NCBI GenBank assembly: GCA_003254885.1
Contig: QANT01005778.1
Location: forward strand, 1 to 64,000
Direction of reading: 5' to 3'
Length of the DNA: 64,000 bases
From: Purshia tridentata
Taxonomy: Eukaryota > Streptophyta > Magnoliopsida > Rosales > Rosaceae
Made by a program: the position numbers and the translations under genes. Below are positions 1 to 10,079 of this stretch, piece after piece (position 1 is the first letter of the stretch; every line of letters begins with the position of its first letter). Under the pieces are notes generated by a model that saw only the letters and a list, made by a program, of their open reading frames with translations, did no database searches and was not told where the DNA came from.

Positions 1-600
1 ATGAAACCCATTATATAATTTAGTTTCTTCAATTTGTTTTATTAAAGTAGTAGATAATATGTTAAATAAACATATGGTAAAGTTTCATTCAAAATTTCCG
101 TATTTTACTAGTAATTTCCGTCATTTCCGTTTAATTTCTGTCGAAATTTAAAATTTCTCGAAATTTCCATCGAAATTTCGTCGAAATTTCCATCGAAAAT
201 TTCCACAAAACCGAAATTTAACTCCTTGTATATACCACAATAAATGACGATTTTCTTCAAGAATGTCCATTAATAATATCAAATTATGTTAATTTCATTT
301 TAAGTTCAAGTGATATTAACAAGTGGTTTTGAAATTTGACCATACCTAGTTAACTAGGGGTGGTGGTAAATTAATTTGCAGAGTGAAAAATAGATAAATA
401 AATAAGATAAAATTATAGACAGCGAACTAACTTTGGTGTGGCTCGCAAACTACATTAATTGTGGCCCAAACGAGGACCTATCTAGTTCTTGACTTGCCAA
501 CCCCTAACTCCAAAGATCCCAGGGACATAATAGTCATTCCACACTATATGGTATTCTCGTGATTTTGTAGACACCAAAGGGGCAATCATTCAACTCTACA
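1..600. other. Intergenic, AT-rich, with degenerate AAATTTCGA-type repeats
   Basis: No gene seen. Between about 90 and 225 the sequence is a run of imperfect short repeats built on the core CGAAATTTCCAT and its variants. A similar but more decayed run lies inside the VPS2 gene near 61710-61830, so this is probably a dispersed low-complexity or transposon-derived repeat. The end of the stretch holds the promoter of the gene starting at 1048. Confidence 0.5.
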
Positions 601-602
601 TC

Positions 603-610
603 TATAAATA
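603..610 (+). promoter_or_regulatory. TATA box upstream of the EDA6-like gene
   Basis: TATAAATA followed about 30 bases later by a CT-rich leader (about 630-790), as is usual for plant core promoters. The first long downstream open frame is the gene at 1048. The 5' leader would be about 400 bases. Confidence 0.6.
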
Positions 611-1047
611 TAGAGAACTCCAATACCTCCTCCCTATTCCTCTTCCCTTTTCCCTCTCTCTTCTCTCTCTGTTTCTCTCTCCTTCTCTACCTCTCGTCTC
701 TTTCTGAGCAACAATCCTTTTTCAGATTCCGGCAACTAGCCGCACGGTCTTTTCTCCCGCCCAACCTTCGCCTTCTCTCTCTCTCTTTTTTTTTTAATTT
801 TTAATTTTGGTTTTGTGGGTCCTGATTTTGTTCCTCATTCATTTCTTCACGATTTCTCATCCAAGAGTCAGTTTCTTTTTTTACTGTTGCGAAATTACCT
901 TTGTACCCCTCGATTTTGACGTTTTGTTTCTATCTTACCAAACAAGTTTTACCAGATTCATTATCATCTTTTTTTTGGGCTTTCGGTTCGGATTTGTGGT
1001 GGATTTCATGAACTGCTGTTGCCGACGTGGCATGCACTCAAAGAGCC

Positions 1048-1530
1048 ATGAATACCAAAACGATGCGTTTGCCACCTCGCCGGATTTCGACGACCAATGC
1101 GTCAAATAACAAGCGCAAGGAGGAGAGTGGGCTCGACGCGCTCCAGCCCTCAACAGCAACCAAGACGCTCAAGCTAGCGGCTACACCCCAAGCCGGCTCG
1201 AAGACCCCACCCGAGCCGCCTGCTCCTTCCGGTCAGCTTCTGGCTGGTTATTTGGCGCACGAGTTCCTCACCAAGGGCACCCTTCTCGGGGAGCCGTGGG
1301 ACCTAGCTCGAGCCGAGGCCGGAACAACTGGAACTATTCCGGCCTCGTGTGAGGAGGAGACTACGAAATCGAAGCCTAGAGGTGGAGCCGAGCCGAGCTG
1401 GAGACCCGACGAGCCGAAGTTGGAGAAATTGCAGAGATACGTGGAAGTAGCTGATTTGCTGAGGGCTGATGGGGCCCACTTGCCTGGCATTGTAAACCCT
1501 ACTCAGCTTGCACGCTTTTTACAGTTGTGA
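1048..1530 (+). CDS. Small plant-specific protein, EDA6-like
   Basis: Single-exon frame of 160 residues starting at the Met of MNTKTMRLPPRR; an in-frame Met at 1027 would add seven residues. The middle (LLAGYLAHEFLTKGTLLG) and the C-terminus (DGAHLPGIVNPTQLARFLQL) look like the conserved blocks of small plant proteins I recall as related to embryo sac development arrest 6. That name comes from memory and no biochemical role is known to me. The N-terminus is basic and the centre is low-complexity and rich in Pro, Ala and Glu. No signal peptide or membrane span is visible. GC content is clearly higher than in the flanks, supporting real coding sequence. A TATA box and CT-rich leader precede it. 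I am confident it is a gene and only moderately confident of the family. Confidence 0.7.
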   Translation: MNTKTMRLPPRRISTTNASNNKRKEESGLDALQPSTATKTLKLAATPQAGSKTPPEPPAPSGQLLAGYLAHEFLTKGTLLGEPWDLARAEAGTTGTIPASCEEETTKSKPRGGAEPSWRPDEPKLEKLQRYVEVADLLRADGAHLPGIVNPTQLARFLQL

Positions 1531-1699
1531 GGCAATGGGAGCGTGAAGCGACGCGTGGAGTATTGGCTTTTAGTTCGAGTCCCATGTGGCAATTTTGCTT
1601 CCGAATATGGAAATTACAGTTTTTTAGGGGGCCAATTGCAAATATGTGAAACTCGCAAGCCGAGGCAAGCATGCATTAGGAATGTGTAATGTGATATCA

Positions 1700-2950
1700 T
1701 GTCCTCCATGTGTATGATAAAAATACTTTCAATTCGAATAGAAATGGACGATTCTATGATCAATCAATGTGTATGAAATGTGTGCTTTCTTTCAAGCGAT
1801 GCAATTGGTGATGTGCATAGTTGCTTAGTGAACTGCATTTTAGTATTTTGCATATAACTTTTGGGCAAATAATTGATTGGCCTTGTATTTTGGGTTGGAT
1901 TTCTTTTGATTCATGATTTTTGAATGGGGTCCATATTAGGTGAGAAAAATGGTCTTTTGTTAATCATGCCATGAAATTGGCATATGAAATTTTTTTTGTT
2001 TTATTACTTAATTTATTAGCTTAGCGTTTAAAATGGGGTCTATTAGTTGAAAATCCTAAGTTACAGATGATGATGACGTATATAATTACGTTCTTTTACT
2101 AGATAGTTTAACAACATACCTTACTAAACTTATGTTGCCAAATTATAGTTTCATATATACTTATATAGCATATGAGCCTTCCATTTTACAACTCAATGAA
2201 AGTCTACAAATATAAGCTATTGGGATTAACTCAAGGGGTGAAGATGAATAAAGTAATATGTCAAAATTCGAATAAGTTTATAATTGATTTTTTTTTTATA
2301 TAATCATTAACTTTATAACAAGTTATGAAGATGAATACAATAATATGTTACAATTCAAATAAGTTCATAGTTTGATTTGTTTTCTCGATATAATCAATAA
2401 CTTTATAAGTGGATGATGCCTAGTTATTAATTTCATTTTTATCCTATTTAATGAGATTAGATGAGAAGTCCAAATTGATGTAGTAAAGCATGCACCAATG
2501 CATCATTTATAATTTAAAGATAACAAATCTTAATTTATTCCTTCAGTTACCTCAATTTATAAATCAGTCCTTAATTTGTCCCCACCCATTAATATATTGT
2601 TACATATTTAAGTTATACATATAAATTCCTAACCAAAACTCAACTTGTATAAAATTTCTAAGCATAGAATTTGTATTTGGTTGACCAAGAAAAGGTTCAT
2701 GTTGAGCCATTCAAATTGTCACGAATCTGATTAAAAATAAAAAAACATGACGTGTCGTGTGATGCTGTTTTCATGCATCTATTTACGAACCGTGGTGTCG
2801 TCATAGTAACTAGGCAGAAAAATAAAAGAGGGAAAAAACGTAAAAGAAATTGGCGGTTTTTCTGTTGATAGCTGAAATATATAGGTTTGGTATTTTCACA
2901 AACACTTGGGCAGCTGCTGACTGGTTCTTCATTAACGGTTAACACCGCCA
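1700..2950. other. Intergenic, no gene seen
   Basis: AT-rich sequence after the EDA6-like gene. Two weakly similar segments near 2220-2300 and 2320-2400 share the words ATAATATGT, AATTCGAATAAGTT/AATTCAAATAAGTT and ATATAATCA, suggesting a small local duplication. The last 200 bases are the likely promoter and leader of MRL7. Short open frames on the minus strand here have no recognisable content. Confidence 0.5.
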
Positions 2951-2954
2951 AAAT

Positions 2955-4090
2955 ATGCTGCGCTTTCAAATTTGTGTCCCGCCAAGCGTACTACAGAGCG
3001 CGCCTATACACTGTACCCGCACTCTAAGATCTCTTCCTTGCTATGCTGTTTCAAGAAAATCGGATTCAGAGCCCAATCCGAAACCCCGCTCAGATACGAA
3101 ACGAAAACCTCGGCGACGGAAAAGTGAAATTGTTGAGAATGAAGGCGAAGAAGAACCGGGGAAGGCGTTCCCGGCGACGATTCCCAGAAAGCCTCGGCGC
3201 GGCCGGAGAAGCGAGGCTGCGGCGGTGGAGGATTACGTCCGGGAGTCGCTTGATCGAACGTTCGCGTCGATCAGAGAGCAGAACCCAGAAATTGTTGAGA
3301 CGAAAGAGACAGTGATGAAGGAGAAAGCTGGTGATGACGATGATATTGAAGATGACGATGTGGGTAGTGGGAGAGAGACGAGCATGGTGGTCGAGGAGGA
3401 GAGTAAAGATTGGCCGTTGGATGCGGACGTGGGTTGGGGCATTAGGGCTTCGGAGTATTTTGAGGACCACCCAATTCGAAATGTGGTGGGAGAAGATGGG
3501 GTGGAAATCGATTGGGAAGGTGAGGTTGAAGATAATTGGGTGAAGGAGATTAATTGCTTGGAGTGGGAGAGTTTTGCTTTTCATCCAAGTCCGCTTCTTG
3601 TTCTTGTTTTCGAGAGGTACAACAGAGCAAGCGATAACTGGAAGACTTTGAAAGAGCTCGAAAAGGCGGTCAAGGTTTACTGGGATGCAAAAGATCGACT
3701 GCCTCCTCGGGTATGTGTGCATACTTTTTGCAACGATTTGCTGTAAAAGATGTTGACTTTAGCTCCAATTTTGTGTTTTTTGTTCAACAGTCGGTGAAGA
3801 TTGACATCAATATTGAGAGGGATTTGGCGTATGCTCTTAAAGTTAGAGAATGTCCTCAGATTTTGTTTGTGAGGGGAAACAGGATCTTGTACAGAGAGAA
3901 AGGTGAGATTGGGGATTAAAACATAGATCATAGGTTTTTGTAAGTTCCTATTTTGATATGATTTTAAGTAAGTTTTGTTTCGGCAGAGATTCGGACAGCG
4001 GAAGAGTTGGTTCCCATGATTGCTCATTTCTACTACAATGCAAAGAGGCCCTCCTGGATTGATGTCAAGGCTTTATCTCCACCTTACTAG
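2955..4090 (+). CDS. MRL7: MRL7, chloroplast thioredoxin-fold regulator
   Basis: Three exons, 2955-3710, 3791-3902 and 3987-4090, with GT-AG introns and phases that join into 323 residues ending at TAG 4088-4090. The first 35 or so residues look like a chloroplast transit peptide. Residues about 40-150 are charged, first basic and then acidic (DDDDIEDDD). From about residue 155 the sequence matches the MRL7/SVR4 family closely: [34 protein letters not shown] in pieces, [37 protein letters not shown] and [14 protein letters not shown]. From the family, this is a thioredoxin-like fold without a CxxC redox pair, needed for plastid-encoded RNA polymerase function and chloroplast development, in plastid nucleoids and possibly the nucleus. 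The closest relative I recall is MRL7 itself rather than MRL7-like. Sequence after the stop (about 4220-4260) may be a spliced 3' UTR. Confidence 0.92.
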
Positions 4091-4890
4091 TACCATTCCG
4101 GTAATAAATCTGAACCCATTAACTAAGATTTAGTTAACTTTTGCTTCTTGATACTTGGTTATGAGCTCAGCAATTGTGACTTTAAATTTGTTCTAATAAT
4201 GCTCTATTGCCCTGTGCAGTTGAGAGTTACTCAGAAGTTGGAAGCATGGAGGCTGGAGCACTGTCGATAGAAATTGAATTTGCAGGTAAAAGCTGCTGAC
4301 CCCTGGATATTCTTGATTTTGAATGAATGTTAAATCCAATGTGATCTTGAACTAGTTTTTGGGGTTGTTTATCGGCCCCTTGTTCATATGGCAATGATAT
4401 TTGATGATGACAATCTGAATGGATATATGAAAGGTTGACAATACAATGTGCTTTTGATGGTTTTTTGTATCTTGAACAATTTTAAATTCAGTAACCCACC
4501 ATACGTGTATTTGTAACTTTAGTTAGATGGTATAGCATAGAGTTCCTCGGCATTCTACAGGTCTTTTTGCAGGCAAATTGTTCTTCAATTTTTAAGCCTT
4601 TCATGGACAAGCATTAACTTTGTCGAATCAATTTATCATAAAAACTTTAGATCTTCATTTAACTACATTTAAATATTTGACTCTTGGTGTTCTCGTGCTC
4701 ACTTCTATATGTAGGGAATTATACAAGATCTTACATTTAATCATTTAGATATAAAAAGTCTAACCTTTGGTTGTAAATTTAACGCATTGCTGAGTTTCTT
4801 GTGGAATATGGCGCATATATAGAAGCTACTATCATATATCAATAAATTATTCCTTACTAATTGTAATTGCACACTAGGCATGCACTTTAT

Positions 4891-4898
4891 TATAAATA
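4891..4898 (+). promoter_or_regulatory. TATA box of first defensin-like gene
   Basis: TATAAATA about 75 bases before the start codon. The block from about 4865 through the start of the coding region is clearly duplicated before the second gene (about 6410-6510), with shared words such as TTAGAATTAGAGAAT / TTGGAATTAGAGAAT. Confidence 0.7.
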
Positions 4899-4964
4899 GG
4901 CTTGGAATTAGAGAATGACAGTACCCAGAAAATTATAGTTGAAAAGTTACACTTCTGCGAAGGA

Positions 4965-5184
4965 ATGGCAAAGCTTCATCCCATCTCTTGCTTCTTCCTT
5001 CTCCTCCTCCTGGCAGCTGCAGGTCCATAATGCCATTCACCTGTACTATCATAGCATAGTTTGTATACATACATGCCGATTCACAATGGAGTATATGCCT
5101 AAATGCTTTGATAATTTAATTTTGTAACATTCTTATACTATTTGGTACAAATATATAAAACTTTTTCTCATTTAGTTTTGTATG

Positions 5185-5215
<31 letters not shown>

Positions 5216-5423
5216 ATATGTGATATTGTTTTTTTTTTTTTTTGCTGTGGCAGCTCAAAACGGAGTATGTGAATCAGGTGAGCGGCCTGTGTGTGTAGCA
5301 TCATGGGACTGTACTAATGATCAAGAGTGCAATGAGGCATGCAAGAAGAAGCACAATGGTTGTGGAATCTGCAATGTTGAGGCCAATAACAAGCTAGTTT
5401 GCTGGTGCGGCTATGATTGCTAG
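4965..5423 (+). CDS. Defensin-like secreted peptide, 10 cysteines (copy 1)
   Basis: Two exons, 4965-5022 and 5254-5423, joined in phase 1, giving 75 residues. Exon 1 is a typical secretion signal (MAKLHPISCFFLLLLLAAA). Exon 2 encodes the mature peptide, with ten cysteines spaced C-x7-C-x5-C-x5-C-x3-C-x6-C-x2-C-x9-C-x-C-x3-C and ending WCGYDC. One intron just after the signal peptide is the usual layout of plant defensin-like genes. Ten cysteines imply five disulfides, against the usual four. The likely role, inferred only from the class, is an extracellular antimicrobial or signalling peptide. The intron carries a (CT)n tract at 5184-5211 directly before a poly-T and the acceptor. The gene is the first of a tandem pair with 6493-7051. 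Confidence 0.85.
5184..5211 (+). repeat. (CT)n microsatellite in defensin-like intron
   Basis: About 14 uninterrupted CT units close upstream of the exon 2 acceptor, so it forms part of an extended polypyrimidine tract. Confidence 0.9.
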
Positions 5424-5832
5424 GCATGATAAATTGCATGGATGAGAACTAATGTATAAGATGAATTAAACGCAATAAAGATGATCCCCCTTTTAATCTT
5501 ATGGTTTTGCCTTATTGTGTTCTAATCAGAAATGAAACTTAATTATATTATATGATCAAAATATATACTAAATCCGAACAAGTAATAGTATTGGGGTATA
5601 CATGTTTGCGGACGATTGCACATATTTCAGGGTTTACACTAAAACCTTGTACCGACTCTGGGAATGGATCGTTGAGGTTTTCCTTTACCTTGTTGAGCAT
5701 TTCTAGCAAATTTTATGGTTTCAAATAAAATTTGAGGGCCAACATTAATACATTTTCAATATTATAGATAAATATGGGCTTCAAATAAAAGAATATTGAT
5801 TGTGAAATGGTACTTAAAGGATATGATTATAA

Positions 5833-5932
5833 GATGAATTAGCTAATAAATTATTGTCATTTATGAGTGATATGAAAGCTAAGTTTAATTCAGATCTTCT
5901 TTTAACCACATGGATATATGCACAAACCATAT
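5833..5932 (+). repeat. Extra copy of the defensin-like upstream block
   Basis: This segment resembles 6250-6362, upstream of the second defensin-like gene: shared words include TTAGCTAATAAATT/CTAGCTAACAAATT, GTGATATG, AGATCTTC, TTTTAACCACAT/TTATAACCACAT and AACCATAT. It is not followed by a TATA box or coding exon of its own. It is probably what remains of a third duplicated unit, or a local promoter duplication. Confidence 0.55.
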
Positions 5933-6427
5933 CAGAAAGCAACCCCAACACAACAGATAGATCAAAGCTGTACCTGCCTGTGAGTTTAGTGGCTATATCG
6001 GACCAACCAAGCATATTATATATAATATAGGTCCAAATTTGAGTAATGCACACATAACTCAACTTAGTTTTTGGTCATTCATAGGTTTGTATATATATGC
6101 TAGAAAATAGGAGGTTGGTCTTTATCCTCCCTCTCCATGCTAGTACTCGAGCCTGAACATGAAGCCTTAAATTTCATCATGATCATTAAAAACGATGAGA
6201 TACTGTGTAAATATCATCATTAAAAATGAGATACCACAAACTTACAGTTACAGATAAGCTAGCTAACAAATTTTTGCCATTTTTGTGTGATATGCTTGTA
6301 AAATGGAGATCTTCCTTTATAAGTTATAACCACATTTCTGGAATATTGTGTGAACCATATATACAAGCTAATATCATACAATATCCATACAACCATTCAC
6401 TGCTTGTAAATTGCACACCAGGAACTC

Positions 6428-6435
6428 TATAAATA
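6428..6435 (+). promoter_or_regulatory. TATA box of second defensin-like gene
   Basis: TATAAATA 58 bases before the ATG at 6493, at the equivalent place to the box before copy 1. Confidence 0.7.
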
Positions 6436-6492
6436 AGGCTTAGAATTAGAGAATATGGCACCCAATAGAGGTTACAGTGCTTTTGTGAAGGA

Positions 6493-7051
6493 ATGACAAA
6501 GCTTCATACCACCTCTTTCTTCTTCCTTGTGCTTCTCCTCCTGGCAACAGGTTCATAGTTCCCTACCATTATTAGATCATATATAGTCTAGATATATAAG
6601 CACAAGTAATGATCTCTTATCAAGTATCTTTGTCAGGGCTAGACTATTAATCAGGACCACACACATTCAGACATGATTCTATCTGTTAACAATGATCTAC
6701 TTTGCAGTTTGACAACGTAACATGTTAGATCTCCCATAAGTGAAAATTTCTCACCTAAGCACTTCGATTTCAGAACATTCTTACTCTCTGTAGTATGTCT
6801 CTGATATGATATGTGAAACTGATATGATGTTGCTGCATATTTATTTAGAATCAATTGTTGTTTTGGGTGCAGTTGAAAATGGAGTTTGTGAAAGAGGTGA
6901 GGGTGAGCCTATAAGGTGCACAGCTACATGGAAGTGTAGTACTAACAAGGAGTGCAAGCAGCAGTGCAATCTTAAGTTTTTCAATTCCTGTGGATTCTGC
7001 ATGGCTTACCCTAACAATACACAAATTTGCTTGTGCGGCTATGAGTGCTAG
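6493..7051 (+). CDS. Defensin-like secreted peptide, 10 cysteines (copy 2)
   Basis: Exons 6493-6550 and 6873-7051, 78 residues, with the same intron position and phase as copy 1 and an exon 1 of identical length (58 bases). The signal peptide is MTKLHTTSFFFLVLLLLAT. The mature part has ten cysteines spaced C-x9-C-x5-C-x5-C-x3-C-x7-C-x2-C-x9-C-x-C-x3-C and ends LCGYEC. The cysteine frame and the ending (CGYxC) match copy 1, while most residues between the cysteines differ, as is usual when such peptides diversify after tandem duplication. The function is inferred to be a secreted defence or signalling peptide. The intron lacks the CT tract of copy 1. Confidence 0.85.
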
Positions 7052-7651
7052 CTGGAGTACTGCTACCTACACATCCTCATGTCTAAATAAAATTGAATGC
7101 AATAAAAATATTATCCCCCTTTTTGTAACTTTGTATTATTGTGATATTCAGGCAACAAAGATTTTGGACATCTAAATTCTCAGCTCATCTAATTCAACAG
7201 TTCTCCCAAATTAGTTTAAGTAAGCGAATTTATGGTCATTGTTTTGGCTCAAAACCACATTTGGTTTTTGTGGGTTAAATTTTGTCAATTTAAATTATTC
7301 ATTTGTTTTTGAGAAAAAAGGAGGATTTCTAAAGCATTTCAATTTCAATTTTTGTATTTATTATTGCTAGAGAAATTGAGACCCACAAAATTTGTAGTGT
7401 TTGAACTTTAATTTGAGATTTATTTGAATTTTTGTTTGAAAATCAAATTCAAGACTGTATACATAATTTTTGGTCATTTTTAAATTTAACTCATGAATTT
7501 AAATAGAGAAAATTACCCAAACATCCATTTTCAGCTTTTTAATGTTTATTTAACCAGATTTTGAATTGCATTTTAAATTTCTCTCACCAGTATACAGATT
7601 TTTTCTTAAATGTTAATCATGCTTGTGCGCTTTCTGGGTTCAGGGACTCAG

Positions 7652-7738
7652 GTACAAGAGCTGTCTACTGCTGCTCTTGGGTATAACAGGGTGTGAAAGA
7701 GAATAAAAAACTATACAACCTGGTTCAGGATTTGAAAG
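7652..7738 (+). pseudogene. Kinesin (KIN-14-like) exon fragment
   Basis: In one frame the segment begins VQELSTAALGYNRV; after a shift of one base it continues ENKKLYNLVQDLKG. Together this resembles the neck region just before the motor domain of plant kinesin-14 proteins, which typically read (E)NRKLYNxVQDLKG before the first motor strand. It is flanked by AG on the left and by GT after AAAG on the right, so it looks like one former exon. A single missing base around 7693-7695 breaks the frame. The next motor exon was not found downstream. It is probably a gene fragment moved here by duplication or a transposon. Confidence 0.5.
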
Positions 7739-8860
7739 GTTGGTAAATTTTTTTTAACACAAATGTCAGTTATGCTCATCCTATTTGGGTGATTTCTGGG
7801 TATAAAAAAACAAAAAAAAAAACTGTTATACAGAGTTAGACAATACACTTTTATATTCTACTATTAGATCTTTATACAAAAACTTAACATCAGTGCCTCC
7901 TTATTTTAGAGATTGCAGTATATTATGGATATAAGCTTTCTTATATTCTAGTGAGCCTTAAATAGTTACATTACCGAAGTGCTGTCTTTGTTTTCTGTGG
8001 CCTGATTGACACTAAGGAAGAGTTTTTTTGTTGGCATGTGTGATTAAGTTATCTTATTGCATATTATGAGCAGAACTTGGTAATAATTGATCATAAACAA
8101 ACCCTTAAATGTTGCATTCAATTAAGCTTTTTCTCCCCTTCCTGGTTCAATTTCGACCTTTGGAGTTGTTTTGGACATGGTAACAGACATGTGATTTTTT
8201 ATCTCTCTCTCTCTATCTGACACACACACACATGCACAAGAAAATAGAAACATGTACTGATTTCAGGTATTGCTTAAATGATTTCGTATTCTTTATTGAC
8301 CATATTGATTAAACTGTCTTTTATCTCAGGATAAGCACTGCTTGTCTCTTGGTCATTCGTTGACAAGTATATAGGTAAAACATTTTTTTTATTGTCTACT
8401 TGTTACTGTAACCATGTATGCATGTTTATATTAGCTTTTGGTGGGATGTCAATGCAGGCCTGGCTTGGTTTTCCCTTCATTGCTTGCCTTAGATATGGGC
8501 AGCCACTGGCTTCAGATGTACATGTAATGTTCTTATATATTTTATTAGTTTAATCTATTGGACAAATTTATTTTATTTGATCCATTAAATATATTATGCT
8601 TACATTTCAAAACATTTATTTTCAGTACTTTTCTGTTAGGCAAGGCTAGTCACAAAGATGTGAAAGATAGCACTAATTGGCCTTTCAAAGCATACCATGG
8701 GAATCAGATGTTTAGTAAAAATTTTGTGATCCACGTTGAGATGTAAAGTATTATGCTTTGATTAGTCTGATTGTTTCTGATAGCTCAATATATTTTTTGG
8801 CGGCTTTGGCTCTCTCTCTTTATGTATATGTAACAATTCTTTGTTGAGATACACGTTGTG

Positions 8861-9056
8861 TGAAAGTAATAATCAGATATTGTTACTATTCGAAAGTAAC
8901 AATAAGCTGATTGTTACTGTTCGAAAGTAACAATATGGTGATTGTTACTGTCCGACAATGAATTGTTACTGTTCAACAGTAATAATAAGGTAATTGTCAC
9001 TGTTCAAAAGTAATAATAAGGTATTTGTTACTGTCCAACAGTAACAATAACAAGGC
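8861..9056. repeat. Tandem array of short palindromes (about 31-bp unit)
   Basis: Six related units begin near 8879, 8910, 8941, 8962, 8993 and 9025, mostly 31 bases apart. Each has the form ATTGTTACT, a short spacer such as GTTCGA, then AGTAACAAT, so each can fold into a hairpin with arms of about nine bases. Isolated members recur at about 9110-9135 and 9258-9283. The words GTTACTGT and ACAGTAAC are common up to about 9340. No coding content. Confidence 0.75.
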
Positions 9057-10020
9057 TTGATTGTCCTCTAATGGACAATGACAATTTTTTTAATTTGGTT
9101 CAAAATATGGTTGTTATTATTCGATAGTAACAATTTTTTAGATATGAAAAAAAAAAGAGCTTAATTTTTTTGTTTTATGCTATATTTGATGTATTTATCC
9201 ATAAAAAAAATGTAAGATTTGTATAAATAATTTTATTTTTGATTTTTTTTGCAAAATAAAAATTGTTACTGTTAGGCTGTAACAAACAATTCTCAAAAGT
9301 ACAGTAACACTCTACAGTAACACGGTTACTGTAGCTCCTGATTTTTAAAAAGTGGACTTGCTGTGATTTGGGTTACTGCATGTGGGTTTTTTAAACACAA
9401 TTTTTGTCCAAATGGACTTTAAAAAAAAAACCCATTTAAATAAGATATTAGTATTTATTTGAGAAAAAAATTCATATATTAGATGCATAATCTTTCCTTT
9501 GTCGCGCAGAAGTGCTACATTAAAATCTCATCAACTAGAGTTGATTAATCAAAGAGAAATTCTTAAATTTTAGGATGGAATAATCAAATGCTAAAAGTAA
9601 ATAGTACTTATTTAAATGTTGCCTTATCCATCCCAAAAAGGTTGTGGGGATGGGATGGGCGTAATCCTCGTACTCGAAGGGTTGTGTGGGGACAATCTTT
9701 CACAAGTTCGGGTTGAGCAGAAGATTGTCAAAAGCCGGGTTAAACCCAATTACGCCACGTTGACTTGAAGCCTTTTGTCAATCAAAGAAAAAACTTATTT
9801 TATTTTAAACCCTTCAATTATCAAATTTACACTGGAAGCCTTTGTCAATAAAATCAATAAAACCAAAATATGGCCGAATGATCGTAAAGTACTTGAAAAA
9901 GAGGGGTCAAAAAGAAATAAGAGAGAAATAGAAGAAAACACTAGGGATCCAACTCGCCTTCCTCAGTCAGACCCAATTGCCTCTGCGTCCGGCAAACGCA
10001 CACTCTCTCTCTCTCCCTCT

Positions 10021-10025
10021 GTCCG

Positions 10026-10053
<28 letters not shown>
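10021..10053 (+). repeat. (CT)n microsatellite in succinyl-CoA ligase leader
   Basis: CT-rich tract ending about 30 bases before the start codon, with an uninterrupted run of about 12 CT units. Confidence 0.85.
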
Positions 10054-10057
<4 letters not shown>

Positions 10058-10079
10058 GTGGTTGTGTTAGCTCGAAACA

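Larger units (their letters stand above)
7100..10000. other. Gene-poor stretch between defensin-like genes and succinyl-CoA ligase
   Basis: No intact gene seen. It contains a kinesin-like exon remnant (7652-7738), a palindrome-rich repeat region (8861-9340) and AT-rich filler. A 62-residue open frame at 8558-8746 has a plausible-looking second half (from ASHKDVKDSTNWPFK) that I cannot place. CT-rich sequence near 10010-10060 belongs to the leader of the next gene. Confidence 0.5.

Noticed and set aside
3090-3722. 210-residue minus-strand open frame
   Set aside because: It is the antisense shadow of MRL7 exon 1, whose protein clearly matches a known family.
8861-9056. CRISPR-like array
   Set aside because: Regular repeats are present, but the window is plant nuclear DNA, the units are palindromic and degenerate, and there are no unique spacers.
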